Source: Xenopus tropicalis
Taxonomy: Eukaryota; Chordata; Amphibia; Anura; Pipidae
Length of the DNA stretch: 64,000 bases
Assembly (NCBI RefSeq): GCF_000004195.4
Contig: NC_030683.2
Span: 51,287,358 to 51,351,357 of the forward strand
Direction: 5' to 3'
Positions 54,890 to 63,785 of this stretch are shown in pieces. Both the position numbers and the translations under genes were made by a program. The stretch's first letter is position 1; each line of letters opens with the position of its first letter. A model generated the notes under the pieces. That model had not been told where the DNA came from. It did not search any database and saw nothing but the letters and a program-made list of their open reading frames with translations.

Positions 54890-57859
54890 TCAACTTGTAC
54901 TAAAAACATAACTCCCATAACCGTGTATTCCCTCACTTGCTAAGAATCCATCCAGCCCCTTCTTAAAGCTATATAATGTATCAGCCAGTACGACTGATTC
55001 GGGGAGGGAATTCCACAACTTCACAGCTCTCACTGTAAAAAATCCTTTCCGAATGTTTAAATGGAACCTCCCTTCTTCTAAACGGAGTGGGTGCCCTCGT
55101 GTCCGTTGGAAGGACCTACTGGTAAATAAAACATTAGAGAGGTTATTATATGATCCCTTTATATATTTATACATAGTTATCATGTCACCTCTTAAGCGCC
55201 TCTTCTCCAGTGTAAACAGACCCAACTTGGCCAGTCTTTCTTCATAACTGAGACTTTCCATACCCTTTACCAGCTTAGTTGCCCTTCTCTGGACCCTCTC
55301 TAACTCAATAATGTCCCGTTTGAGCACTGGAGACCAAAACTGAACAGCATATTCTAGATGGGGCCTTACCAGCGCTCTGTAAAGGGGAAGAATAACCCCC
55401 TCCTCCCGTGAATCTATACCCCTTTTAATACAGCTCAAAACCTTGTTTGCCCTTGCAGCTGCTGCCTGGCATTGCTTGCTACAGCCAAGTTTATTATCTA
55501 CAAGGACTCCAAGGTCCTTCTCCATTATGGATTTGCCTAGTGCAGTCCCATTAAGGGTATACGGGGCTTGCATATTTTTACATCCCAGGTGCATGACCTT
55601 ACATTTATCCACATTAAATCTCATCTGCCACTTAGCTGCCCAGATTGCCAGTTGGTCAAGATCCTGCTGCAGGGATGTCACATCCTGGATAGAATTGACT
55701 GGTCTGCAGAGTTTTGTGTCATCTGCAAACACTGATACATTGCTTATAATACCCTCCCCTAAGTCATTTATGAACAAATTAAACAAAAGTGGACCCAGTA
55801 CAGAACCCTGAGGGACCCCACTGAGAACCTTACTCCAAGTAGAGAATGTACCATTAACAACCACCCTCTGTACCCGATCCTGTAGCCAGTTTTCTATCCA
55901 TGTGCAAACGACTTCACTAAGACCAATAGACCTTAGCTTAGAAAGCAGTCGTTTGTGGGGAACGGTATCAAATGCTTTGGCAAAATCCAAATAGATTATA
56001 TCTACTGCATCCCCACTGTCCAGCTTCTTACTTACCTCATCATAAAAAGCAATTAAATTGGTCTGACATGACCTGTCCTTCATAAAGCCATGCTGATTAC
56101 TGCTCATAATGCCATTCTCCACTACATAATTTTGAATGTGATCCCTTAACAAGCCTTCAAATAACTTGCCCACCACGGATGTCAAACTTACAGGCCTATA
56201 ATTGCCAGGCTGAGATCTTACTCCCTTTTTAAATATGGGAGTGACATTCGCCTTCTTCCAATCCCTAGGTACCATACCTGATGAGAGTGAGTCTGAGAAT
56301 ATCAGAAACAAGGGCCACTGCAATTCTGCCCCTAGCTCTCTCAGTACCCGAGGGTGTATTCCATCTGGACCCGGTGCCTTGTTTACATTTATCGTGTGTA
56401 ACCCTTTAAGCACCATATCCTGTGCCAACCACTGTGTAGTTGGAGCTGAGGCAACAGTGAAGCTATTGGGTGGGACTTGGCCCACTGGCTCCTCTACTGT
56501 ATACACAGAAGAAAAGAACTGGTTAAGCACATCTGCCTTTTCTGTATCCGCTGTAACCATATTGTTATTATAACTCAATGGGGCCACACCCTCAACCTGC
56601 ATCTTTTTACTATTAATATACTTAAAAAACTTTTTGGGGTTAGTCTTGGCCTCGGCCGCGATGCGCTCCTCATTTTCTATCGTTGCCTTCCGGATTGCTG
56701 TTTTACAACACTTGTTATAGTGTTTATAATCATTAAACGCAGCTACTGTCCCCTCTGACTTATATTTCTTAAAAGCTTTCCTTTTTTTCCCTATTAACTT
56801 CTTTACCTCAGAGTTAAGCCACATAGGGTGATTCTTAACACTTCTACTTTTTCTTATTAATGGAATGAATTGAGAACAGTAATGATTTAATATCATTTTA
56901 AATGACAACCATTTCTGCTCTGTATTTTTATCAGAAAACATAATGCCCCAATCTATGCCCTGAAGCGCTGCCCTTAAGGAGCTAAAATTTGCCTTCCTAA
57001 AATTCAGTGTCTTTGTTGCCCCCGTGTAAATTTGTTTCCTGCACCAAACATCAAATGAAATAACATTATGGTCACTATTACCCAGGGGTTCAACCACTTG
57101 CACATTTGCTATACGTTCTGGGTCATTAGAGATCACTAGATCTAGTATAGCATGGTTCCTGGTTGGCTCCTCAACAACCTGTGACATAAAGTTGTCATGC
57201 AGCAAGTTTATAAACTTGTTCCCATTTACTGTCCTGGCAGTACTATTGCCCCAGTCAATATCAGGGTAATTAAAATCCCCCATTATTATCACTTGCCCCA
57301 AACTAGCAGCCTTTTCTATTTGCAACAGGAGCTGGGCCTCCTCCTCTTCGCTTACATTAGGGGGTCTATAGCATACCCCTACAATTAGTTTGGTAGATTC
57401 TTTACTATCTGTGAGAAGCTCAACCCATAAGGATTCAGCTCCCTCTGTTCCCCCCATAACTTCCTCCTTAATATTTGCTTTTAAGTCGTGCTTAATGAAC
57501 AGACACACTCCTCCTCCTTTTCTATTGCCCCTGTCCCTCCGAAACAATGTATACCCCCCAATATTAACTGCCCAGTCATGAGACTCATTCAACCAAGTTT
57601 CAGCAACACCAATCACATCATATTTCCGCTCCAACGCCAGTACCTCCAGCTCTCCCATTTTACCAGTCAGACTCCTTGCATTGGTAAACATACATTTAAT
57701 ACTGGTTCCGGCGTGAGAATGACGTGTGAACAACTTATGGGCCTCCCTGCCATTATCAGTATCCCGAAGCAAGTCTCCTCCCCCAATTTCCCTTACTATG
57801 CCCACTACCTCATCTATCCTGTCTACCACAGAATTTCCCGCTGCACCCTCCCCCCCCAC
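54890..57859 (-). CDS. CR1 ORF2: endonuclease-reverse transcriptase, 989 codons
   Basis: N-terminal apurinic-type endonuclease with its catalytic set visible: N60 (TNARS), E87 (AETW), Y164 (CYRPP), D195/N197 (GDFNYPD), D240 (LDLVISN) and SDH 262-264. The RT domain follows: APGPDGIHPR 495-504, GNYRPVSLTS 552-561, D625 in YLDFAKAFD, GVPQGSVLGP 681-690 and the catalytic FADD at 711-714; a CR1-type C-terminal region continues to 989. It would nick target DNA and copy the LINE RNA there. The frame as given starts at a GTG two bases after the ORF1 stop; the frame is open back to 57,886, overlapping ORF1, and the first internal ATG is M57. So ORF2 is likely translated by reinitiation after ORF1 or from a non-AUG codon. 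No disabling change is visible. Confidence 0.95.
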   Translation of the reverse strand: MGGEGAAGNSVVDRIDEVVGIVREIGGGDLLRDTDNGREAHKLFTRHSHAGTSIKCMFTNARSLTGKMGELEVLALERKYDVIGVAETWLNESHDWAVNIGGYTLFRRDRGNRKGGGVCLFIKHDLKANIKEEVMGGTEGAESLWVELLTDSKESTKLIVGVCYRPPNVSEEEEAQLLLQIEKAASLGQVIIMGDFNYPDIDWGNSTARTVNGNKFINLLHDNFMSQVVEEPTRNHAILDLVISNDPERIANVQVVEPLGNSDHNVISFDVWCRKQIYTGATKTLNFRKANFSSLRAALQGIDWGIMFSDKNTEQKWLSFKMILNHYCSQFIPLIRKSRSVKNHPMWLNSEVKKLIGKKRKAFKKYKSEGTVAAFNDYKHYNKCCKTAIRKATIENEERIAAEAKTNPKKFFKYINSKKMQVEGVAPLSYNNNMVTADTEKADVLNQFFSSVYTVEEPVGQVPPNSFTVASAPTTQWLAQDMVLKGLHTINVNKAPGPDGIHPRVLRELGAELQWPLFLIFSDSLSSGMVPRDWKKANVTPIFKKGVRSQPGNYRPVSLTSVVGKLFEGLLRDHIQNYVVENGIMSSNQHGFMKDRSCQTNLIAFYDEVSKKLDSGDAVDIIYLDFAKAFDTVPHKRLLSKLRSIGLSEVVCTWIENWLQDRVQRVVVNGTFSTWSKVLSGVPQGSVLGPLLFNLFINDLGEGIISNVSVFADDTKLCRPVNSIQDVTSLQQDLDQLAIWAAKWQMRFNVDKCKVMHLGCKNMQAPYTLNGTALGKSIMEKDLGVLVDNKLGCSKQCQAAAARANKVLSCIKRGIDSREEGVILPLYRALVRPHLEYAVQFWSPVLKRDIIELERVQRRATKLVKGMESLSYEERLAKLGLFTLEKRRLRGDMITMYKYIKGSYNNLSNVLFTSRSFQRTRGHPLRLEEGRFHLNIRKGFFTVRAVKLWNSLPESVVLADTLYSFKKGLDGFLASEGIHGYGSYVFSTS

Positions 57860-57861
57860 TC

Positions 57862-58450
57862 CTAGTTTAAAATCTCCTCCAACCCTCTAGCCATCTTTTC
57901 CCCCAAAGCAGCTGCCCCATCCTCATTGAGGTGCAGCCCATCCCTGGCAAAGAGCTTGTAGCCGATTGAGAAATCAGCCCAGTTCTGGAGAAACCCAAAG
58001 CCCTCCTCCCTGCACCAATCTCTCAGCCACGCATTAATCTCCCTAAGCTCCCGCTGCCTTCTTAATGTTGCTCGTGGCACAGGTAATATCTCTGAGAAAA
58101 TTACCTTGGAAGTCCTCGCCCTCAACTTCGCACCTAGCTTTTTAAAATCGTTCTTGAGGACTTCCCCCCCTCCTCTAACTTTGTCATTGGTACCTATGTG
58201 TACCAAGACCGCCGGGTCTTCCCCAGCCCCTCCCAACAATCTGTCCACTCGTTCCACCACATGCCGAACCCTAGCACCAGGCAAGCAACACACAGTTCGG
58301 CATGTAGGGTCTTTGCGACAAATTACCCTATCCACCTTTCTAATAATTGAATCCCCTACAACTATAGCCTGCCTTCCCTTCCTAGCACTATTCCCCCCAC
58401 CTGTATTAGAGGTGCCGGCTCCCAGGGTGCTCTGAGAGACAGCCCGAAAT
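57862..58450 (-). pseudogene. CR1 ORF1, 5'-truncated esterase (SGNH/GDSL) domain
   Basis: About 195 codons survive, ending in TAG at 57,862-57,864. Counting from a GTG at 58,473 inside the LTR, the SGNH-type motifs are GDS at 40-42 (Ser nucleophile S42), GTND at 94-97 and DGLHLN from 178 (D178, H181). CR1 ORF1 proteins are known to carry such an esterase domain, of uncertain role in retrotransposition. The N-terminal part (in full-length CR1 the RNA-binding portion) is missing through 5' truncation at insertion. The frame runs open into the Gypsy LTR but has no ATG before the esterase core, so a functional ORF1 product is unlikely. Confidence 0.88.
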
Positions 58451-58513
58451 ACATCACACCACGGTATTGCCACCTAGTGGCACGTATGTGAAATAACACT
58501 CAAATACATTACA
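58451..58513 (-). repeat. 5' LTR of the Gypsy element, first 63 bp
   Basis: Identical to 50,206-50,268, and followed by the target duplication GCGTG (58,514-58,518). In element orientation these are the first 63 bases of U3, now separated from the rest of the LTR by CR1. Confidence 0.95.
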
Positions 58514-58518
58514 GCGTG

Positions 58519-58698
58519 CACACCCCCCCCCCATGGACTAGAGCACCCACTCCTGCCAAAAAAGCCCTTTGCATAGTATCCTGCATGGTACTGTTCCTGC
58601 TAGATTACCAAACGCAAGACACAAAAGTCATTAAAAGCTACTGTACATTTCAGCTGACATAGAAGGGTTTATCTGGGGTCTATTAGTTTGGTACTCCA
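58519..58698. other. Spacer, no recognised feature
   Basis: Short stretch between the Gypsy element and the foldback MITE. Confidence 0.35.
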
Positions 58699-59209
58699 GG
58701 GGGCTGATTTACTTACCCACGAACGGGTCGAAATGAGTCCTATTGCGTTTTTTTCGTAATGATCGGTATTTTGCGATTTTTTCGTATGTTTTGCGATTTT
58801 TTCGGATTCTTTACGAATTTTTCGTTACCAATACGATTTTTGCGTAAAAACGCGAGTTTTTCGTAGCCATTACGAAAGTTGCGTAAAATCTGGCGATTTT
58901 TCGTAGCGTTAAAACTTGCGCAAAAAGTTGGGCTTTTTTCGTAGCGTTAAAACTTACGCGAAACTTTGCACCTTTTAAGTTTTAACGCTACGAAAAATGC
59001 GCAACTTTTCGCGTAAGTTTTAACGCTACGAAAAATGCGCAACTTTTTACGCAACTTTCGTAATGGATACGAAAAACTCGCGTTTTTACGCAAAAATCGT
59101 ATTGGGAACGAAAAATTCGTAAAGAATCCGAAAAAATCGCAAAATGTTCGTTTTCAAGTCGGAACTTTTCCAATTCAGGTCGGATTCGTGGGTTAGTAAA
59201 TCAGCCCCC
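58699..59209. repeat. Large foldback MITE, arms about 250 bp
   Basis: GGGGGCTGATTTACTTACCC on the left, GGGTTAGTAAATCAGCCCCC on the right. Arms pair along nearly their whole length (TTACGAATTTTTCGTTACCA with GGGAACGAAAAATTCGTAAA; GTTTTTACGCAAAAATCGTA with ACGATTTTTGCGTAAAAACG). Dense in CpG (CGTAA, GCGTAAAA) and non-coding. The outer end resembles the MITE end at 11,666. Confidence 0.93.
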
Positions 59210-59599
59210 AGGTGTGGGAGCTCTGTTCTTTCCTATGTCTTGTGCCCCAGTAGACATTTATTAATATAGGAGAGTAGTCCTGTACAAATCTGATTAGCAA
59301 GTGAGTGCAAAATGAAAATCTTGTAAAGAAAGTGAGATCTAAATAAACATGATGTTATGGTGTAAGATACTAGAAAGACTTATACAAAATAAAACCTTTT
59401 CAAGTTGTTGACACAATAGAAAATACAGGTGTATAGTGCAAAAGTATATAAAGCCCAAGAGCAAGACACAGCTGTACATGTTATTTTGCTTACAACACCC
59501 ATATGAGTATGTCCTAGGGCTGTACCTTTAATGTCTTTAGGTTTCCTCGACATGTAATCTCTCCATTTCTTTGAGCTGCGTTGAAGTGCCGGTGGATTT

Positions 59600-59677
59600 G
59601 GCATTCGTTGCACGCACCCCCACCCCCTGGGGACGTACGTACGTGCGTCCGAGGGGGGGGGGCGTGCAACGAATGCC
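59600..59677. repeat. GC-rich palindrome
   Basis: GGCATTCGTTGCACGCACCC returns as GGGCGTGCAACGAATGCC; the centre holds GTACGTACGT flanked by C and G runs. Confidence 0.88.
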
Positions 59678-59716
59678 AGTGAGTTACATCTCGCTGAAGT
59701 TACATCTTCAAATCCA

Positions 59717-59801
59717 TATACTCGAGTATGAGCCGAGGGTGCCTTTTTCAGCACATTTTTGGTGCTGAAAAACTCGGCTTATACTCGAGTATATACGGTA
59801 A
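59717..59801. repeat. Palindrome with CTCGAGTAT arms
   Basis: TATACTCGAGTATGAGCCGA pairs with TCGGCTTATACTCGAGTATA; TTTTTCAGCAC pairs with GTGCTGAAAAA at the centre. Its outer right arm, CTCGAGTATATACGGTAA, is the exact inverse of the terminus at 49,736. Confidence 0.88.
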
Positions 59802-60075
59802 GTTATTTGATGGCAAACACTTTAAATAAACGGATATTAAAAGCAATGTCCAGTGCCAAAAGGCTTATTAAAACAAGTAGATACCTGGCACTCATTCATC
59901 CAGTTCCCCTGAACTTTCTCAATAAGCTCACAGAAAATGATTTTTAACATAAGGTATGTCACTTCTGGAGTCATCGATAGTCCACTTTATCAGACAACAG
60001 AGGGCAGCAGAAGGCATAGGGGTGTGTATGCATGAAAAGCAGATAAGAATAGTACAATAGCCTTACTGGATACAC
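59802..60075. other. No recognised feature
   Basis: Short spacer. Confidence 0.35.
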
Positions 60076-60292
60076 TACAGGTATGGGACCTAGGGTTGCT
60101 TGGGACCTAGGGTTTGCCATATAAGGGGTCTTTCCATGATTTGGATCTCTCTAATGCTTAAAATCATTTAAACATTAAATTAACCCAATAGGATTGTTTT
60201 GCCTCCAGTAAGGATTAATTATATATTAGTTATTATCAGCCTTAAAAATGTGATTTTTTTTTTTTATAAAAATTGTGGGAGATGGCCTTCAC
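60076..60292. repeat. TACAGGTATGG-type MITE, copy 6 (right end deleted)
   Basis: TACAGGTATGGGACCTAGGG, AACCCAATAGGATTGTTTTG and GTGGGAGATGGCCTTC match the family; the terminal part after GGCCTTC is gone. Confidence 0.75.
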
Positions 60293-62215
60293 ATTACACA
60301 AGGTATTTTAATAAAACATTAGCTGAAGTGAATATAGCTTTTAGGGTAGAGGACCAGTGGATACAGAAAGATTGCCAATGTGCCTTTTCTTGTTCTTTCA
60401 AATGATACACATTGAGTAAATGCACTTTAAATGCATATCTTTGTAATTATAATATGCATGTCTTTCAGTTATAATATGATTTAATCATCATCATCATCAT
60501 ATTATTTATATTATTTTGCTACAGCACTTACAGTTGATATAAATGCTTCAATATTCTTTTTTTAGTACTTCATTCTGACCTTTTTCAGAATTCAATAGAA
60601 CTTTGAATCTAAATCAAACAGTTTGCTAATTCCTTCTAGGAATATGCACAATCCTTTGTTTGGCGATGAACAAAACTCACATTTCATATACTGATTCCCT
60701 TGTGTTATCTAATTGTGGCACTTACTCAGTTCTTCAACCTAAATGTAACCTTTATCACATATTTGCTTTTCAATAAGGCTATTATTATCCACTTCCTCAC
60801 ATCTGAATTATATATTAACCTTGGGATCATAGTGATAAGTGAATAAATAAATGGCAATTTTAATTTCATATTTTGCACCCATTTATAATGCAGTAATGCA
60901 AAAGCTTATTTTCCTATTCAGTGTTTACCCAAAACATCTGAGCCACTAATTATTGAAAAATATACTTATAGTCGCTGACATTAAAAAGTGTGTATAAAAT
61001 TCTGATTACGGTAAATTAGGTAGTTTGCTGTTATTACAACTTACTTTAAAAAGTATTTCAACCCTTGCACAATGTACGCATTCTTTTCAACATTTCATTT
61101 ATAACACCTTCAGTTAGGAAGCAATGTGTTTCGTAAATACATCCTACACAAAACGTTTGTTAACATAACAGCAAGTGAAAGAAATATGGACATAAGGAAT
61201 ATGAAATAAGAAAGACAACATGTTGATTGTGTAAGAAGTGAAAAGCAGAGTTCTGACAGTTCTTATTTAAAGGGTTGTTCCTTAACAATGCATGCAAAGC
61301 AGTTTATTGTCCAAAATAAAACGGATAACCATTAATAAAGACTAAAAGACTAATATAACACCCATAATTGGAAGATTCTTGGCCAGATGTAACTGTCTGG
61401 AGGTTTATTACCATTTCATTTCAGGCTGTATTACTATTTTACCTGTACATAGTCAAAGTTTGGCATTTTATTTTAGGGGGAAAACGCTATTTTGCCTCAG
61501 AGAACTAAAGATACAAGCAAAGAACCTACTGCTTAGCTCCAGGAATGTTTGTTTGAATAAAAAGTGCTCTGTCTGACCTACAGATTACTAATTCTATAAA
61601 GTATAGCGCTTAGACAAACAGGACATTCTAGTTCAGATTATTATAACAAATATTTAACTCCAGCAATACCTCTGGATAGGGTCAGAAATATAGCAAAGAA
61701 AGTAGGTATTTTATCAGGCAAATGGAGCCACCATCCAATAATGTTTTAGACCTAACTGTCTATCAAAATCTGACTCCTGAATGCAGAGAAAACAAAGAGG
61801 AGAAAATGACTGAGAGGAGAAAAAGAAAGAGTAACATAACTCTTTATTGATTATATATAGGAAGTGTTTATTTCTGTGAGATAAAGCTTATACTGTATTT
61901 CATTTTCATTACAGTTTTGCTTAATGTTAAAAGGGCAATACCCCCCCCCCCTTGTTTAAAGGGGACCTGTCATCCAGACATAAAAAAATGTATAATAAAA
62001 GTCCTGTTCCAATTAAACATGAAATCCAAATTCTTTTTTTTAACAAAAAAGATTTAACAAATCTATAACCATTATAAATCACCATCTTATTGTGTAGCCA
62101 GTGCATGGGCATGGGCATTAGGTCCACTATTCTGGTGCATAATCAAGAATTTGGCATAATGCTTTCCTTGCTAACAAAATCGTGCCTGCCTACTTGCTGT
62201 CGCCCATTTCATGAA
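60293..62215. other. No recognised feature
   Basis: AT-rich non-coding sequence with a short ATC microsatellite (60,485-60,500) and a C-run (61,940-61,952). No supported gene. Confidence 0.4.
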
Positions 62216-62275
62216 AAAATCTGCCAATGGAGAAATGCAGAAATTTGCTGCAAGTCCATGCTTGCTGAAAAATTG
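62216..62275. repeat. Fragment of TAGTGATG-family hAT MITE
   Basis: AATCTGCCAATGGAGAAATG and GCAAGTCCATGCTTGC match the right half of the element at 7,844 (CCATCAATGGTGAAACACG, CGAATCCATGCCTGGC) with CpG decay. Confidence 0.5.
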
Positions 62276-62639
62276 CACCCCACTTTCAGTAGAATCCTGT
62301 AGAGAGGGTGCAGTAGTAATAGAGAATCCCTTCCTTCCATCAGCTGAGACAGAAACTGAATTTTTATTGCATTGCCCATTTTTTCAGTTGTCTGAGGGGT
62401 CATTGATTACACTCATGTGCAAATCACACCACCTTAGCCTCAGCAGGATCAGTTCTGCAACTGAAAGCAGACTAACTCCATCAGTTTCCTTGTGGGGAGC
62501 CATTTCTACCTCTGGACCATTATCAACATTCAGAACTACCCATAAGTGTCCACAACCTTTATTCTGTGTCATACAGTTCTAATGGACTTTTTAAGCAAGG
62601 CCATATGTCATTGGGCTGCTTTGTGTGTAAGAACATATA
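62276..62639. other. No recognised feature
   Basis: Non-coding spacer with no repeat ends. Confidence 0.35.
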
Positions 62640-63452
62640 GAGGCAGAGTCACTAAAGACCGAAAAAAATGAGTGTTATTTTTAGCATGCGCTAAAAATAT
62701 TATCACTTCTTATATTTTGAGAATTAACGATTGATTCACAAAAAGGACAGTTGTCTGAATTAAGAAGCGATTTTATTGTCGTTATCTATCTTGCAATGAA
62801 TTGCAATGAATTATTTTAAAGCATGCAATATATTTATGCGTTATTTCGTAGCACGCAATATTAGCGCGATATTACACACATAACCAAGGCAACGTGAAAA
62901 TGTGGACTGTGACACCATATATCCCTCCAACTTTCTGAAAACTTCCTGTGGCAAAAAAATGAAGTTTGATAATGCCAGGAACAGCATGGCTTCTGCGTGT
63001 TAGTGGCTGCAGGTAAGGCTCCAGTACCTCATACAGGCTATAGATTGCTGCTCCATTTAACCTATAGCGCCTCGCTACTTCCTCCTCTAATAATACCTCT
63101 AGAATTGATCTATCTCTGAAAACTCGAGGATGCATCACTCTAGGACGATCACATACTTGATTCTCTTCCTTGCAATCCAACAAAAATCTGACTGCAAACA
63201 CCATATTGTCTTCACAAACGCTCACGAACCGCAATGTTTTTGGAGTAATGCCTACTCCAAGTTGGTGTTAATATTAGCACTGATTATCGCCATATTTCAT
63301 GCAATGCCATGGACATAACGATTTGCGATAATTGAGCTTTTTGCACATGCGATATGAGTAGTAACGCATGCAAAATTACATTGATGAATTGTTACTTAAG
63401 TAATGCACAAAACTATGTGTTAACTGTTAATGACCTTTTGTGAATCGGCCCC
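62640..63452 (-). mobile_element. PIF/Harbinger-type element, deleted copy
   Basis: Ends GAGGCAGAGTCACTAAAGAC and (minus strand) GGGGCCGATTCACAAAAGGT are imperfect inverted repeats, flanked by ATA on each side (62,637-62,639 and 63,453-63,455), a plausible 3-bp duplication. Inner text on both arms is rich in TAACAATTAA/GCATGC words. It carries the start of a transposase gene but only about 0.8 kb in total, so most of the coding region is deleted. Confidence 0.7.
62872..63234 (-). pseudogene. Harbinger transposase, N-terminal fragment (120 codons)
   Basis: The frame reads RYRLNGAAIYSLYEVLEPYL and then a stretch of the form Q.LTRRSHAVPGIIKLHFFATGSFQKVGGIYGV, resembling the helical N-terminal region of PIF/Harbinger transposases (RL....I..L...L.P.L...TRR...L.......L.FFATGSFQ..VG). 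The DDE catalytic part is absent because the element ends 230 bp later. It cannot be a functional transposase; family assignment rests on this motif block. Confidence 0.7.
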
Positions 63453-63559
63453 ATACTTTCAAAAGCAGCAATATTTAAAGTTACAAAAACATTAAAAAAA
63501 CAAAGGGTTTTGTATTATATAAAATATACTATAACTTTGCACAATAATAACTGTGTAAT

Positions 63560-63680
63560 TGCTTTAGAAACACTAACACAGTTTATGTAAATAAGCTGCT
63601 GTGTAGCCATGGGGCAGCCACTTAAGCTGAAATGGGGATATAGGATACACATTTACGTAGCAGATAACCAAACAATGATT
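63560..63680. repeat. T2/Kolobok-type MITE fragment
   Basis: GTTTATGTAAATAAGCTGCT and GTGTAGCCATGGGGCAGCCA match the left arm of the copies at 9,516 and 18,225; the ends are missing. Confidence 0.75.
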
Positions 63681-63785
63681 TTAGTTTTCACACAGCATGA
63701 TAAACAGGTTGTCAGTGCTATCCATGGCTCTCTACGTAAGTAAAGACTGAAATAATTTCTTATATAAAATAGGAGATGAGCTGGA

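Larger units (their letters stand above)
54683..58448 (-). mobile_element. CR1 LINE inserted in the Gypsy 5' LTR
   Basis: A 3.77-kb non-LTR retrotransposon with a truncated ORF1, complete ORF2, a 3' UTR of about 207 bp and a CR1-type tail. It sits in the same orientation as its host. Overlap at the junctions is only ATA (54,680-54,682 and 58,449-58,451), in keeping with the short or absent target duplications of CR1. The GTTGAAAAAAGACATACG word in the 3' UTR is shared with the CR1 relics at 6,871 and 40,551. Confidence 0.93.
50061..58513 (-). mobile_element. Complete Ty3/Gypsy (mag-like) retrotransposon, split by a CR1 insertion
   Basis: Two 208-bp LTRs, primer-binding site, one gag-pol frame and a polypurine tract, all in the correct order on the minus strand, with the 5-bp duplication GCGTG at 50,056-50,060 and 58,514-58,518. 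Subtracting the CR1 insertion leaves about 4.7 kb. The two LTRs appear identical at all 208 positions by eye, so insertion was recent. The mag-like assignment comes from the integrase wording (HIDYAGPFEGRMFLVVVDAH) and the tRNA-Ser-type primer site, both typical of that clade. Confidence 0.95.

Noticed and set aside
55053..58435. Plus-strand frames of 60-125 codons across CR1
   Set aside because: Antisense shadows of ORF1 and ORF2.
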